A stretch of DNA of 64,000 bases from Cytophagales bacterium (GCA_017303805.1 JAFLBQ010000002.1:62001-126000), one strand, 5' to 3'. Positions 25,054-35,353 are shown, counted from the first letter of the stretch. Notes: generated from the sequence alone by a model not told the origin. Program-made: numbers and translations.

Positions 25054-27642
25054 TTATTTCGCTACAACCACCCGTTTACGAAAAGTCCTCACCTGGCCGT
25101 CCAATTGAAAAACCTCGAACCACACGAAATAATACCCCATGCGTGCGCGGCTGCCATCCTGCTGGTCGCCATCCCATCTAAAAAATCCTGCTATACCCAA
25201 CGTTTCGTTATTGGCGATTTCCTTAACAACACGTCCGTGGGCGTCAGCAATTTTTATGTTGGCCACCCAGCCGGAGCGTTCAAAATGGTAATGGATTTTT
25301 GAAAAGTCCTGCCCTAACCGGTCTGGCGAAAAAATCTCCGGATCAACCTTTACTTCATCGCCACTTACCGCTATCTCGGGCCGGGTGTTGGAATTAATAA
25401 AACCCGGGGTAGCATAGCCGGCTGCACTGCTGGCCGATTTCCAATTAGCGCGGTTCGTTGCAGGGTTAGTAAACGAAACCCGCTCCAACGAAACGCCCTC
25501 CTTATCTTTTAAAATGGGCGTGTGAAAATCTTCATCGTACACCAGGTAATCAAATAATTCGTCCATGTTTGAAAGCACGGCAATAGACCCCGACTTGTCG
25601 TTCATGGCAGGCAGGGTGGTGAGTAGAAATTTTTCTTCCCGCGCATGCGGATAATCATTCTTTACCGCCACGCCATTGCTTGTAAAAACGCAATAAGCAC
25701 CGGGTGGTAAAATAAAATCTACGGCAGTAATCGTGCGCACATTGGTAGGCACTCCTTCGATAAAATTCGCCAACTTCCAATTCTTCAGATTAATAAACTT
25801 GCCGGATGTGTTTACCACTTCTACAAAATCTACACCACCCGGCCGGGGATTAAACAACACTTCGTTAACTACCACATCGCCTGGTTCGGCCGCCTCGGGC
25901 ACGGCAATTTGTACCGATCGATGTTCCGCTTGAATCATGTTGCCTGCACAATCCCTAACTGCTGCTGTAATAGCATAGAGCTGGCGGGCCGCCAAAGTGC
26001 CAGCAAAAGTTAACAGCACCTGCCGCAAAGAGCTGCTTGTAAACTTCACCCCAATAATGGCTACTTCCGGGCTTATGGAAAAGTCAGCCGGAGCAAGTTG
26101 CTTGTCAAGTTTTTCGTTAAACGTAAGCACCACGGTAGTGGGGGTTTGAACAAACCCGGCCAGCAGGCGCGGGCCGGTAACATCGGGTTTGTTGGCATTT
26201 ACGGAATTAACCTGGCCGGGAGTTCCACCCTGAGGTGCTTCGCTGGCGGTCCAGTTGTCTTCCTCGCTACAGGTATTATTCGGGTCTATCAACTCCAGCG
26301 TCCAACCGCCTTGCTGTTTATCTTCATCGCGGTACCAGGTAAGTGCATAGTTTATGGAGTCTATCAGTTTAGAGTCGGGCGCGCGCAGCATCAACGCCTC
26401 ACCGGCATTATTAAGCGTAGGAAAATTGGAGGCGCCCAGCACATTGCCAAATGCAGTAAAGAGTGGTGCATTGGCATTGGAGGTAACAATGAGATACTGG
26501 CCGGGGAGTAACAAGCGCGTGGTGAGCGTGGCCGTAGAGCTGCCATCGGTAAACTTCCAGCCAGCGAGGTTAACCGGGTTTGCACTTCGATTGTAAAGTT
26601 CTATAAACTCGGCATCGGGTAAGCCAACCTGTGGCGATGGATCGGCCATTAGTTCGGTTAGGATAACATCTTTCAACGCTACCGGCTGCGATTGAAAAAA
26701 CAAGAAAGGAAAATTTGCGGCCGTCATTGCATTGCCCGATAAGTCTGCCACTCCGCTAACAGTTAACTGATGCGTAGTGCCGTTCTGAAAGGGTTGACTA
26801 AAAGTTAACTGAACTGATTTTTGATCGGCCTGTAGTTGTGCCGTGGCCGGATTGCCGATTCCATGAGAGGCTGAATAATTACTAACGGTTTCGGCCGTGC
26901 TCACCAGCAGTGGTTCGTTCAATACAACAAGCAATTGGTTTTGGTTTAACACATTTACCTGCTGCACCTGCGGTGGCTCCGTATCCAGAATAATTTCACC
27001 GGCATAAAGATCATCAAAGAAATGGCGATTGAAGAAAGTGGCCGTTGACTGTTGCACGCGGATTCCAAAAAAACTGGAAGTAGTAAACGTGTTGTCCGTT
27101 GCCGTGCCTTCTAAAAAGTAGTTAAAATTTCCGGTGGCATTGCGCTGCAGCGTCCACGTGTTGGCGGCATCGCGAACAACTTTTATCCGCAAGGTATTGT
27201 TGGAAAAATTTGTAACGCCATCGGTACCGTTTATCAGCACCGTGGTTATTCCGTTTACAATTTTATATAAACTGATTTCATCCGGTGTACCACCAATCCG
27301 CACAAAGTACCCATTTAGTGCAGCGCTTTGCAGGTTGGATTGATCGGCAGTAAGAAAAACATCTACATAATTAGCGCTGGACGTATTGAATTGCAGGTTA
27401 ACCCAAAATTCCCATTGGGCATTTACTGCTTTGGCTGATGGGGTGGTAATATAAAATGAAGTATTAGCTATCGCCACGTTCGATCGTAGCTGGCCGTTCA
27501 CCACAACCCAATTATCAGCTCCACTCGGGGTCCATGTGGGGTCAGCCGTATAATCGCCATCTGAAAAATTATCACTTACCTGAGCCGAACAAACGCTCGC
27601 ACAGAAAAACACAATCGGCATAATGATGCGTATTTTTTTCAT
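25054..27642 (-). CDS. Lamin-tail-domain surface protein with FlgD-like C-terminus
   Basis: Exported protein of 862 residues. I start at the ATG at 27642, giving signal peptide MKKIRIIMPIVFFCASVCSAQ; a start at 27660 only adds six residues. Residues 25-225 look like a concanavalin-like lectin domain. Then comes an Ig-like domain, a lamin-tail domain (VILTELMADPSPQ, FIELYNRSANPVNLAGWKF), another Ig-like unit and a second lamin-tail domain (VVNEVLFNPRPGGVDFVEV). The end, FFRWDGDQQDGSRARMGYY, resembles the FlgD-type Ig fold often at the tail of secreted Bacteroidota proteins. Role unknown, perhaps adhesion. Its 5' end faces asd, with overlapping promoter space. Confidence 0.82.
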   Translation of the reverse strand: MKKIRIIMPIVFFCASVCSAQVSDNFSDGDYTADPTWTPSGADNWVVVNGQLRSNVAIANTSFYITTPSAKAVNAQWEFWVNLQFNTSSANYVDVFLTADQSNLQSAALNGYFVRIGGTPDEISLYKIVNGITTVLINGTDGVTNFSNNTLRIKVVRDAANTWTLQRNATGNFNYFLEGTATDNTFTTSSFFGIRVQQSTATFFNRHFFDDLYAGEIILDTEPPQVQQVNVLNQNQLLVVLNEPLLVSTAETVSNYSASHGIGNPATAQLQADQKSVQLTFSQPFQNGTTHQLTVSGVADLSGNAMTAANFPFLFFQSQPVALKDVILTELMADPSPQVGLPDAEFIELYNRSANPVNLAGWKFTDGSSTATLTTRLLLPGQYLIVTSNANAPLFTAFGNVLGASNFPTLNNAGEALMLRAPDSKLIDSINYALTWYRDEDKQQGGWTLELIDPNNTCSEEDNWTASEAPQGGTPGQVNSVNANKPDVTGPRLLAGFVQTPTTVVLTFNEKLDKQLAPADFSISPEVAIIGVKFTSSSLRQVLLTFAGTLAARQLYAITAAVRDCAGNMIQAEHRSVQIAVPEAAEPGDVVVNEVLFNPRPGGVDFVEVVNTSGKFINLKNWKLANFIEGVPTNVRTITAVDFILPPGAYCVFTSNGVAVKNDYPHAREEKFLLTTLPAMNDKSGSIAVLSNMDELFDYLVYDEDFHTPILKDKEGVSLERVSFTNPATNRANWKSASSAAGYATPGFINSNTRPEIAVSGDEVKVDPEIFSPDRLGQDFSKIHYHFERSGWVANIKIADAHGRVVKEIANNETLGIAGFFRWDGDQQDGSRARMGYYFVWFEVFQLDGQVRTFRKRVVVAK

Positions 27643-27660
27643 GGCTTGCAGGTAATGCAC

Positions 27661-27668
27661 TATGTTTG
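27661..27668 (+). promoter_or_regulatory. -7 element for asd
   Basis: TATGTTTG matches TAnnTTTG and lies 26 bases before the asd start. No convincing TTG element is seen at the expected distance, so it is only partly supported. Confidence 0.4.
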
Positions 27669-27693
27669 CACCCTCTTTAAAAATAATTAAAAA

Positions 27694-28689
27694 ATGAGAC
27701 TTGCAGTAGTAGGAGCAACCGGCCTGGTGGGCCAGGAATTGCTAAGGGTGCTGGAAGAGCGCCAGGTAGAATTTGATGAATTGTATTTAGTAGCCTCTGC
27801 CAAATCGGTAGGCCAGAAGATAAAGTTTAAGGGTAAGGAATACAGCATTAAAAGCATGGAGGAAACCGTAGCGCTGGCTCCGGATATCGCCATCTTCTCG
27901 GCCGGAGGTGGCACTTCGTTGGAGTGGGCCCCGCGGTTTGCAGAAAAAGGAACCACCGTAATCGATAACTCTTCGGCATGGCGCATGGATCCTACCAAAA
28001 AATTAATCGTGCCCGAGATAAACGGCCATGTATTAACCAGCGAAGACCTGATTATTGCCAACCCGAATTGTTCTACCATTCAAATGGTAATGGCACTTGC
28101 CCCGTTGCATAAAAAATACCAGATCAAACGCATTGTGGTTTCTACGTATCAGTCGGTAACCGGTACCGGTAAAGATGCAGTGCAGCAAATGATGGAAGAA
28201 CGCCAGGGAATTACCAATGGCATTAAAGTATATCCGCATAAAATTGATTTGAATGCGCTGCCACACATCGATTCGTTTCTTGACAACGGCTACACCAAAG
28301 AAGAAATGAAGATGGTGAACGAAACCCGCAAGATTCTGGAAGACCAAACCATTGGCGTTACCTCCACTACGGTACGCATCCCCACTATTGGCGGGCACTC
28401 CGAAGCTGTTAATGTAGAATTTTATAACGACTTTGATTTGAAGGCCGTGCGCGAAATACTGGAGAACACCCCGGGCGTGGTGGTGCAAGACGATGTGAAG
28501 AACAACATCTATCCCATGCCCATCAACTCCAAAGGAAGAGACGAAGTTTTTGTGGGCCGCCTGCGCAGAGACGAATCGCAACCCAATACGCTTAACATGT
28601 GGGTAGTGTCGGACAACCTGCGCAAAGGGGCCGCCACCAATGCCGTGCAGATAGCCGAGTTTTTAATGGAAAAGAGTTTGGTGTCGTAA
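27694..28689 (+). CDS. asd: Aspartate-semialdehyde dehydrogenase
   Basis: Reduces aspartyl phosphate to aspartate semialdehyde with NADPH, the branch point to lysine, methionine and threonine. The 331 residues start with the nucleotide-binding GATGLVGQELL, carry the catalytic Cys in NPNCSTIQMV (near residue 129), the substrate-binding Arg in VSTYQSVTGTGKDA surroundings and the active-site His in IGGHSEAVNVEF. Length and motifs are typical. It stands alone, followed by a duplicated terminator. lysA, a later step in the lysine branch, lies 15 kb away. Confidence 0.96.
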   Translation: MRLAVVGATGLVGQELLRVLEERQVEFDELYLVASAKSVGQKIKFKGKEYSIKSMEETVALAPDIAIFSAGGGTSLEWAPRFAEKGTTVIDNSSAWRMDPTKKLIVPEINGHVLTSEDLIIANPNCSTIQMVMALAPLHKKYQIKRIVVSTYQSVTGTGKDAVQQMMEERQGITNGIKVYPHKIDLNALPHIDSFLDNGYTKEEMKMVNETRKILEDQTIGVTSTTVRIPTIGGHSEAVNVEFYNDFDLKAVREILENTPGVVVQDDVKNNIYPMPINSKGRDEVFVGRLRRDESQPNTLNMWVVSDNLRKGAATNAVQIAEFLMEKSLVS

Positions 28690-28715
28690 TTCCTTCAAGC
28701 TTTACAACCTTAGTT

Positions 28716-28781
28716 CAAGGCTCGTGTCCGCACGAGCCTTTTTTATTTTCATTTAAACCATATCCGGTCTTTGAGGTTTTT
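28716..28781 (+). terminator. Intrinsic terminator after asd, first copy of a duplicated unit
   Basis: Stem AAGGCTCGTG / CACGAGCCTT (28717-28726, 28731-28740), loop TCCG, then a T-rich tail. The 66-base unit, including the T-rich tail and CCATATCCGGT, recurs at 28810-28875 with few changes. Confidence 0.9.
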
Positions 28782-28809
28782 TTTATCCATTTTCACTAAA
28801 ACTATTATC

Positions 28810-28875
28810 CAAGGCTCGTGTCCCCACGAGCCTTTTTATTTTCATTTAAACCATATCCGGTCATTGAGGTTTTTA
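28810..28875 (+). repeat. Second copy of the terminator unit
   Basis: Near-identical to 28716-28781: same stem (28811-28820, 28825-28834), loop TCCC in place of TCCG, one T fewer in the tail and a one-base change near the end. The start-to-start period is 94 bases. It ends four bases before the cryptochrome start codon. Confidence 0.9.
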
Positions 28876-28879
28876 GTTC

Positions 28880-30172
28880 ATGCCTCGCACCATTCTGGTT
28901 TGGTTTAAAAATGATCTGCGGTTACGCGATAACGAAACCTTGTACCGCGCATGCCTGCAAGCCGACCGGGTAATTCCGCTTTATGTTTTTGATCCGCGCC
29001 CGTTCGCAATGCATCCGCTTGGCTTTGCGCGAACCGGAAATTTTAGAACCCAATACTTGATTGAGGCCGTTACCGCCTTGCGGCAAAAATTGGAGGCCAA
29101 AGGCTCGAACCTGGTAGTGCGTATAGGTTTACCTGAGTTTATTATACCTGAAATATGTGCTAATAACGTGGTTTCTGAAGTCTTTACCAGCCACGAAATA
29201 GCCGCAGAAGAGCGGCTCGTTTTCAAAAATCTGAGCGACAAACTACAGGAAATGAGGCTCGGGTTTACAACCTTCGCTACCGCACCTCTGCTTCATCCGG
29301 CCGACTTACCCTTTAAGGTTTCGGAGTTGCCCAACCAGTTTACCTCGTTCCGTAAGGCAATAGAACGCAACCTGGTTGTGCGAATGCCCTTGCCTGAGCC
29401 CGCATTAAAACCTTTGCCGGAAATGGAGCCCGGCACGATACCCACCCTCCGGGATTTTGAATTACCCACCATTAAACCAACTTCCAAAAGCGTAATTACC
29501 TATGCTGGTGGCGAGGCAGCCGCACTCGCGCACGTACAAGATTACATCTGGACTAAGGATTTGTTAAAGACCTATAAAGAAACCCGCAATGGGTTACTTG
29601 GCCCCGATTATTCTTCAAAGTTTTCTCCGGCTTTGTCACTGGGGTGCCTCTCGGCACGAACAATTTATTACGAAGTAAAAAAGTATGAGCAGCAACGCGT
29701 AGCAAACGATTCAACCTATTGGTTAATTTTTGAATTGCTGTGGCGCGACTACTTCCGCCTGGTGGCCGAAAAATATGGAAGTAAAATGTTTCGGGCTGGC
29801 GGCATTCGCGATAAACAAATTAAGAGGCAGCGCGATGTAAAAAAGTTTGAAGCCTGGCGCGCAGGAACAACCGGGGTGGACTTTGTAGATGCCAACATGA
29901 AAGAACTTTTACGCACCGGCTTTATGAGTAACCGCGGGCGACAAAATGTGGCGAGCTATCTCACAAAAGACCTGGGAATAGACTGGCGCTGGGGCGCTGC
30001 GTGGTTCGAAAGCCAGTTAGTTGATTATGACGTGTGCAGCAACTGGTTAAACTGGGCGTATGTGGCGGGAGTAGGTAACGACCCACGCCAGGACCGGTAT
30101 TTTGATATAGAAAGTCAGGCCAGCAAATACGATCCGTTTGGTCATTATGTAAAATTTTGGCTTACGGAATGA
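28880..30172 (+). CDS. DASH-type cryptochrome / deoxyribodipyrimidine photolyase
   Basis: FAD-dependent light-driven enzyme; DASH cryptochromes repair cyclobutane pyrimidine dimers, mainly in single-stranded DNA, and may act in signalling. The 430 residues begin TILVWFKNDLRLRDNETL, the photolyase N-terminal antenna domain. The FAD domain shows KFSPALSLGCLSARTIYYEV, LLWRDYFRLVAEKYG (typical of DASH members) and TGFMSNRGRQNVASYLTKDL, followed by DWRWGAAWFESQLVDYDVCSN. The start at 28880 comes right after the second terminator repeat, so any promoter must lie within that repeat or transcription reads through. With the PhrB-type gene at 2083 the organism has two different photolyase families in one window. 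Confidence 0.92.
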   Translation: MPRTILVWFKNDLRLRDNETLYRACLQADRVIPLYVFDPRPFAMHPLGFARTGNFRTQYLIEAVTALRQKLEAKGSNLVVRIGLPEFIIPEICANNVVSEVFTSHEIAAEERLVFKNLSDKLQEMRLGFTTFATAPLLHPADLPFKVSELPNQFTSFRKAIERNLVVRMPLPEPALKPLPEMEPGTIPTLRDFELPTIKPTSKSVITYAGGEAAALAHVQDYIWTKDLLKTYKETRNGLLGPDYSSKFSPALSLGCLSARTIYYEVKKYEQQRVANDSTYWLIFELLWRDYFRLVAEKYGSKMFRAGGIRDKQIKRQRDVKKFEAWRAGTTGVDFVDANMKELLRTGFMSNRGRQNVASYLTKDLGIDWRWGAAWFESQLVDYDVCSNWLNWAYVAGVGNDPRQDRYFDIESQASKYDPFGHYVKFWLTE

Positions 30173-30198
30173 ATTTTTTGAGGGTGCCGCTTTCTAAC

Positions 30199-30226
30199 TT
30201 GAAATTCTTATAAATCAGTAGCTTTG
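30199..30226 (+). promoter_or_regulatory. Bacteroidota-type promoter for lemA
   Basis: TTG (30199-30201), a 17-base spacer and TAGCTTTG (30219-30226) fit the consensus, 25 bases before the lemA ATG. Confidence 0.6.
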
Positions 30227-30251
30227 CGAGGGTATCAAAAAAACAAATTTT

Positions 30252-30842
30252 ATGAGTAAGGGATTAATCACCGTTTTAATAATTGTAGGAGTAATCGTAG
30301 TAATTGGGGGCGGGTTCTTTATGTGGGGAACTGGCGTTTACGATAAAGCCATTGCCTCGCAGGAGTCTGTAAACGAAGCCTTTTCAAATGTGCAGGCTAC
30401 CTACCAACGCAGAGCGGACTTAATACCCAACCTGGTTGCCACTGTAAAGGAGGCTGCAGAGAATGAGCGGGGTATTTTAACCGCTGTAACAGAAGCAAGA
30501 GCTGGAATTGTTGGCGCCAAAACGCCCGAAGATTTGGAGCTTGCAGGACGTAAAATCAATACTGCCATTAACCTTGCTTTTGAGGCATATCCACAAATTC
30601 GTTCAACCGAGAATTTCAAGGACTTGCAATCGCAATTGGAGGGTACAGAAAACCGAATTAATGTTGCCCGGCAACGTTACAACGAAACCGTAAAAGTTTA
30701 TAACACCTATGTGCGCGGTTTTTTCAAACGCTTTGCACTTAATCTTTTTGGTGGTGGTGAAGACTTTAGTGTAAAGAAAGGTTTTGAGGCTGCAGCCGGA
30801 TCAGAAAATGCCCCGAGCGTACAAGACGCATTCAACAAGTAA
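30252..30842 (+). CDS. lemA: LemA family protein
   Basis: Membrane-anchored helical protein of 196 residues: one N-terminal helix (LITVLIIVGVIVVIGGGFFMW) and then a long coiled-coil-like domain with the family pattern VNEAFSNVQATYQRRADLIPNLV, EARAGIVGAKTPEDL and NRINVARQRYNETVKVYNTY. LemA proteins span the membrane once; their biochemical role is unclear. Often lemA is followed by TPM-domain genes, but here it is alone between a promoter and a strong terminator. Confidence 0.93.
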   Translation: MSKGLITVLIIVGVIVVIGGGFFMWGTGVYDKAIASQESVNEAFSNVQATYQRRADLIPNLVATVKEAAENERGILTAVTEARAGIVGAKTPEDLELAGRKINTAINLAFEAYPQIRSTENFKDLQSQLEGTENRINVARQRYNETVKVYNTYVRGFFKRFALNLFGGGEDFSVKKGFEAAAGSENAPSVQDAFNK

Positions 30843-30860
30843 GAATTGTTAGCTAAATGA

Positions 30861-30895
30861 AAGCCTGACCGAGAAATCGATCAGGCTTTTTTTAT
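30861..30895 (+). terminator. Intrinsic terminator of lemA
   Basis: Stem AAGCCTGA / TCAGGCTT (30861-30868, 30881-30888), extended inside by CGA-GAAA-TCG with a GAAA tetraloop, then seven or more T. It lies between convergent lemA and infB. Confidence 0.92.
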
Positions 30896-30912
30896 TATCG
30901 TGTCATCAAGCT

Positions 30913-33558
30913 TTAAATCTTCTTCACCTCGCGGTTTTCGTAGCTCTCGATTACGTCCCCTTCTTTAATATCAGCAAAGTTTTTGATGCTGATACCACAG
31001 TCGAAACCAAATTTCACTTCGCTGGCATCGTCTTTATGGCGTTTCAGCGCGGTCATCTCACCCGAGTACACTACAATACCTTCGCGGATGAGGCGTATCG
31101 GGTTGTTGCGTTTTATATACCCATCGGTAACCATACAGCCCGCTACCGTGCCCACTTTCGAAATCTTGAACACCTGGCGTACTTCGGCATTGCCCACAAT
31201 CACCTCTTCCATCTCCTTCTCCAACATGCCCTCCATCGCAGCCTTGATCTCGTCAATCGCATCGTAAATGATAGAGTACAATCTGATTTCTATCTCTTCA
31301 TTTTCTGCCAGCTTGCGGGCTGAAGCCGAAGGGCGCACCTGGAAGCCGAGGATAATTGCATCTGAAGCTGAAGCCAGCAACACATCAGATTCTGAAATCT
31401 GACCTACTCCTTTATGAATAATAGACACGGCCACTTTTTCGGTGGAAAGTTTGAGTAATGAATCGGACAATGCTTCTACCGAACCATCCACATCGCCTTT
31501 TACAATTACATTCAATTGTTTGAACGAACCGATAGCCAACCGTCTGCCGATTTCATCCAGCGTAATATGTTTCTTGGTGCGGATGCTTTGCTCGCGCAAA
31601 ATCTGGCCGCGCTTATTGGCTAACTCCCGCGCCTCGCGGTCGCTTTCCATCACCTGGAATTTTTCACCTGCTTGTGGAGCTCCATCCAAACCTAAAACCT
31701 GCACAGGGGTTGAGGGGCCTACCTTTTGTACCCGCTTACCGGTATCATCGAACATGGCTTTTACCCTACCGAAGTTTGAACCGGCCACCATTACATCGCC
31801 TATGCTCAGGCTTCCGGCCTGCACCATTAACGTGGTTACGTAACCGCGGCCTTTATCCAACGAAGCTTCGATAATAGAACCGACAGCGGCCTTATCAGGA
31901 TTGGCTTTAAGGTTCAGAATCTCAGCTTCAAGCAGCACTTTTTCCAGCAGGTCGTCAATACCCTGGCCATTTTTTGCTGAGATAGCCTGGCATTGATATT
32001 TACCACCCCAGTCTTCAACCAGAATATTTATTTTAGAAAGCGATTCTTTTACTTTTTCCGGATTGGCTCCCGGCTTATCAATCTTATTAATTGCAATAAT
32101 GATCGGCACACCGGCAACCTGCGCATGGTTAATCGCTTCTTTGGTTTGAGGCATCACATCGTCATCGGCAGCCACCACAATAATAGCAATGTCGGTTAGC
32201 TTGGCACCACGGGCACGCATAGCGGTAAACGCCTCGTGACCGGGTGTATCTAAGAAGGCAATCTTATTTCCGTTTTTGGTAGTTACATCGTAGGCCCCAA
32301 TGTGCTGCGTAATTCCACCCGCTTCCGATGCTGTAACTTTTGTTTTACGAATGTAATCGAGTAATGAAGTTTTACCATGATCTACGTGGCCCATGATGGT
32401 TACAATGGGCGCGCGGGGTTGTAAATCTTCTTCTGCATCCTGCTCTTCCACCGCTTCAACCTCTTCTTCGGTTGAGGTAAACTGAACATCAAAGCCAAAT
32501 TCATCGGCAATTACGGTAATGGCTTCGGCATCCAGGCGTTGGTTTATAGAAACAAACATGCCCAGGCCCATGCAGGTAGAGATTACATCGTTTACCGAAA
32601 CGTTCATGAGCGAGGCCAGGTCGTTGGCCGAAATAAACTCGGTAACCTTTAAGGTTTTGGAAGACTCTTGTTCTTGTAACAAGCGCTCTTCTTCGGCCTC
32701 TGAAATTGCCTGCCGCTTTTCTTTGCGGTACTTGGCTCCGGTTATTTTCTTTTGGCCGCCACTCAACTTAGCAAGTGTTGCCTTAATCTGATCTTGAATT
32801 TCCTTATCGGTTGGCTCGGCCTTTTGTTGTTTGGATTGAAATGACTTTTGACCGCGATGCTGACCTCCGGCTGGTGCAACCGGCTTGCCGGTATCAATGC
32901 GTTTGCGGGGGCGCTTTTGCTGGTTCTGGGCTTTAAGATCAGAAGAGGCCACCGGTTCTTTTTTCTTTTCTACCGGCAGCGCAATTTTATCCACCACCTT
33001 TAAGCCTTGCAGTTTATCTGCTTTTGCTTTAATGGTTTCCAGTTCGGGTTGCGGCAGTTCAGTTACTACTTTTTCGGTAACAGGTGTTTTTACTTCCGCT
33101 TTAACCTCGGGCTGCGTGCTCTCTTCTTTCTTGGCTGGCTTCTTTTTGTCAAGTTCTATCTTACCGAGCACTTTAAAACCTTCCAGCTTGGGTTTATCAA
33201 CTTCTACTTTTTCGGTCTTGGGCTCTTCCTTCTGCTTTACAATCTCCTTCGAACCAAGATTCTTGATCAGTACACTTTCTTCTTCCTCGGTTTTTTTACG
33301 GGTAACCTCAGGCTCCACTTTTACCGGTGCGGGTTCATTTACTTTTATCCCGATGGTAAGCCCGCTGGCCTCTGCCTTTTCAGAAGCTGAAGAAGCAAAT
33401 TCTTTGGAAAGCATGGCAAATTGTTCGGCCGTAAGCTTCGCATTGGGATTGTTCTCTACGCTAAACCCTTTTTTGGCCAAAAAATCCAAAATAGTATTAT
33501 GACCTACGTTGAGTTTACGAGATGCCTGCCCCAGTCTTATGCCTTTTTCTTCTGCCAT
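30913..33558 (-). CDS. infB: Translation initiation factor IF-2
   Basis: GTPase that brings initiator tRNA to the 30S subunit. Of 881 residues, the first 350 are a charged, repetitive N-terminal extension (IF2_N-like start [21 protein letters not shown], then many KKEE and PEVK blocks). The GTPase core starts near residue 385 with [20 protein letters not shown] (G1), then DTPGHEAF (G3) and [13 protein letters not shown] (G4), followed by domains II, III and the C-terminal fMet-tRNA domain. It is the last gene of rimP-nusA-infB. Length is normal for Bacteroidota. Confidence 0.97.
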   Translation of the reverse strand: MAEEKGIRLGQASRKLNVGHNTILDFLAKKGFSVENNPNAKLTAEQFAMLSKEFASSASEKAEASGLTIGIKVNEPAPVKVEPEVTRKKTEEEESVLIKNLGSKEIVKQKEEPKTEKVEVDKPKLEGFKVLGKIELDKKKPAKKEESTQPEVKAEVKTPVTEKVVTELPQPELETIKAKADKLQGLKVVDKIALPVEKKKEPVASSDLKAQNQQKRPRKRIDTGKPVAPAGGQHRGQKSFQSKQQKAEPTDKEIQDQIKATLAKLSGGQKKITGAKYRKEKRQAISEAEEERLLQEQESSKTLKVTEFISANDLASLMNVSVNDVISTCMGLGMFVSINQRLDAEAITVIADEFGFDVQFTSTEEEVEAVEEQDAEEDLQPRAPIVTIMGHVDHGKTSLLDYIRKTKVTASEAGGITQHIGAYDVTTKNGNKIAFLDTPGHEAFTAMRARGAKLTDIAIIVVAADDDVMPQTKEAINHAQVAGVPIIIAINKIDKPGANPEKVKESLSKINILVEDWGGKYQCQAISAKNGQGIDDLLEKVLLEAEILNLKANPDKAAVGSIIEASLDKGRGYVTTLMVQAGSLSIGDVMVAGSNFGRVKAMFDDTGKRVQKVGPSTPVQVLGLDGAPQAGEKFQVMESDREARELANKRGQILREQSIRTKKHITLDEIGRRLAIGSFKQLNVIVKGDVDGSVEALSDSLLKLSTEKVAVSIIHKGVGQISESDVLLASASDAIILGFQVRPSASARKLAENEEIEIRLYSIIYDAIDEIKAAMEGMLEKEMEEVIVGNAEVRQVFKISKVGTVAGCMVTDGYIKRNNPIRLIREGIVVYSGEMTALKRHKDDASEVKFGFDCGISIKNFADIKEGDVIESYENREVKKI

Positions 33559-33611
33559 GCGCCAAATATCGCTATTTTAATTGTTTTACCTTGATTTAAT
33601 TCGTGTTAACC

Positions 33612-34853
33612 TTATTCAAACTCTTTCTTCAATACTGATAACACGGTGTCAATTGTCTCTTCTTCCAGGTCGGTTCTACGCACCAATTCTTCCTTACTTA
33701 AGTTGAGCACACTCTTAGCTGAATCGAGCCCAATGCGCTTGAGTTCGTCTATTACCCACCCTTCAATTTCATCACCAAACTCATCCAGATCTACATCTTC
33801 TTCTTGCTCACCATCGGTTTCGCGGAACACATCTATTTCCATACCCACCAGGCGGCTTGCCAGCTTAATGTTTAGCCCGCCTTTACCAATAGCAAGCGAA
33901 ACCTGATCGGGCTTTAAGAATACCGACACCCGGTTTTTCTCTTTATCGATTTTAATGCTTACAATTTTTGCAGGGCTTAGTGCCCGTTGAATGTACAACT
34001 CCAGGTTTTCGGTGTAGTTTATTACATCGATGTTCTCGTTCTGTAATTCGCGCACAATGGCGTGAATGCGCGAACCTTTCATGCCCACACACGCGCCTAC
34101 CGGATCAATCCGGTCATCGTACGATTCTACGGCTACCTTGGCACGCTCGCCTGGCTCGCGCACTACTTTTTTAATGGTGATCAAGCCATCATATACTTCG
34201 GGTACTTCCTGCTCGAATAACCGCTCCACAAATGCTGGCGCGGTGCGCGAGAGAATAATTTTCGGACTTCCGTTTACCATATCCACTTTATGAACTACGG
34301 CCCGCACATTTTCGCCTTTGCGGTACCGGTCTTTCTGTATTTGCTCGTTGCGCGGAATCGAAATCTCGTTTCCTTCGGCATCGATCAACAACACTTCGCG
34401 GCTTAACACCTGGTACACTTCTCCGGTAATAATTTCACCCACCAGGTCTTTGTACTTTTGATAGAGAATATCTTTCTCCAAATCCTTTACGCGTTGCATC
34501 AGGGTTTGACGTGCGGTGGTTACAGCCCTGCGGCCAAAATCTTCTAAGTAAATCTGTTCGGCCACTTCTTCACCCACCTCAAAATCTTCTTCAATCTTAT
34601 GGGCTTCTGATAAGCTTATTTTGTCATGGTCCCAAATGTCTTCCGAATCATCGTCCACGATTTCGCGGAAACGCCAGATTTCCAAATCGCCTTTATCGGC
34701 ATTCACAATAATGTCGAAGTTGTCGTCTTCCACATATTTTTTCCGAATCATATTCCGAAATACATCTTCCAGAATGCGGATCATGGTGGGGCGATCGATG
34801 TTTTTTTGTTTGGCAAAATCTGCAAACGATTCTATCAGTGTGGATGCATCCAT
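33612..34853 (-). CDS. nusA: Transcription termination/antitermination factor NusA
   Basis: RNA polymerase-bound elongation factor of 413 residues. The N-terminal domain begins LIESFADFAKQKNIDRPTMI; an S1 domain follows (LVGEIITGEVYQVLSREVLLI), then two KH domains (DPVGACVGMKGSRIHAIV with the KH GxxG and LAIGKGGLNIKLASRL). The C-terminal acidic repeats of E. coli NusA are absent, as is usual in Bacteroidota; instead an acidic linker (EQEEDVDLDEFGDEIEG) and a short helical tail end the protein. It sits between rimP and infB, with nine bases to rimP. Confidence 0.97.
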   Translation of the reverse strand: MDASTLIESFADFAKQKNIDRPTMIRILEDVFRNMIRKKYVEDDNFDIIVNADKGDLEIWRFREIVDDDSEDIWDHDKISLSEAHKIEEDFEVGEEVAEQIYLEDFGRRAVTTARQTLMQRVKDLEKDILYQKYKDLVGEIITGEVYQVLSREVLLIDAEGNEISIPRNEQIQKDRYRKGENVRAVVHKVDMVNGSPKIILSRTAPAFVERLFEQEVPEVYDGLITIKKVVREPGERAKVAVESYDDRIDPVGACVGMKGSRIHAIVRELQNENIDVINYTENLELYIQRALSPAKIVSIKIDKEKNRVSVFLKPDQVSLAIGKGGLNIKLASRLVGMEIDVFRETDGEQEEDVDLDEFGDEIEGWVIDELKRIGLDSAKSVLNLSKEELVRRTDLEEETIDTVLSVLKKEFE

Positions 34854-34862
34854 AGTTGTTAA

Positions 34863-35336
34863 CTATTTAAACGAAACTAGTACAATTGCTTTTTCTATTT
34901 CACTATATGGTATTTCTACTACGTTGATTTCCGTTTTCTTTCCTTTCCCATTGGCGTTCACTTCTACTTCCAGCGTTACTCCGGTATCGGTGGCGCCCGT
35001 AAGCTTACCTTGCCAGATGGCTTTGTCTTTTCGAACCACTTTCAATCCACGCCCTACATTTTTAACAAACTGACGCTTCAGTTTTAAGGGTTGGTCGAGC
35101 CCGGGCGTGCCTACCTCAAGCATGTAGTTGTCCTTGATCAAATCCAGTTTATCAAGGTCTTCAGATAACGCCCGGCTTAGGTTCGAGCAATTATCGATGG
35201 TAATGCCTTTATCGCCATCCAGAAAAACAGAAACCTTGTGCGGCTTGTGTTTGCTGATTACCACATCTACCACAAAATGCGTTGCATCTGTAAGATGTGA
35301 TTCGGCCAATTCCCGGATTTTTTGAGCTATGTCCAT
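34863..35336 (-). CDS. rimP: Ribosome maturation factor RimP
   Basis: Needed for 30S subunit maturation. The 157 residues match the family: N-terminal alpha/beta domain (HFVDVV-type strand, VSVFLDGDKGITIDNCSNLSR) and YMLEVGTPGLDQPLKLKRQF, then a C-terminal SH3-like barrel (WQGKLTGATDTGVTLEV). The first gene of rimP-nusA-infB, with a predicted promoter at 35404-35433 and a stable hairpin in the predicted leader, 17 bases before the ATG. Confidence 0.95.
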   Translation of the reverse strand: MDIAQKIRELAESHLTDATHFVVDVVISKHKPHKVSVFLDGDKGITIDNCSNLSRALSEDLDKLDLIKDNYMLEVGTPGLDQPLKLKRQFVKNVGRGLKVVRKDKAIWQGKLTGATDTGVTLEVEVNANGKGKKTEINVVEIPYSEIEKAIVLVSFK

Positions 35337-35353
35337 TAAAAACTTGTATAAAC

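Noticed and set aside
32885-33502. 205-codon open frame antisense to infB
   Set aside because: It mirrors the Lys/Glu-rich N-terminal extension of IF-2 on the other strand; the translation is Ser/Phe-rich low complexity and shows no family motif.
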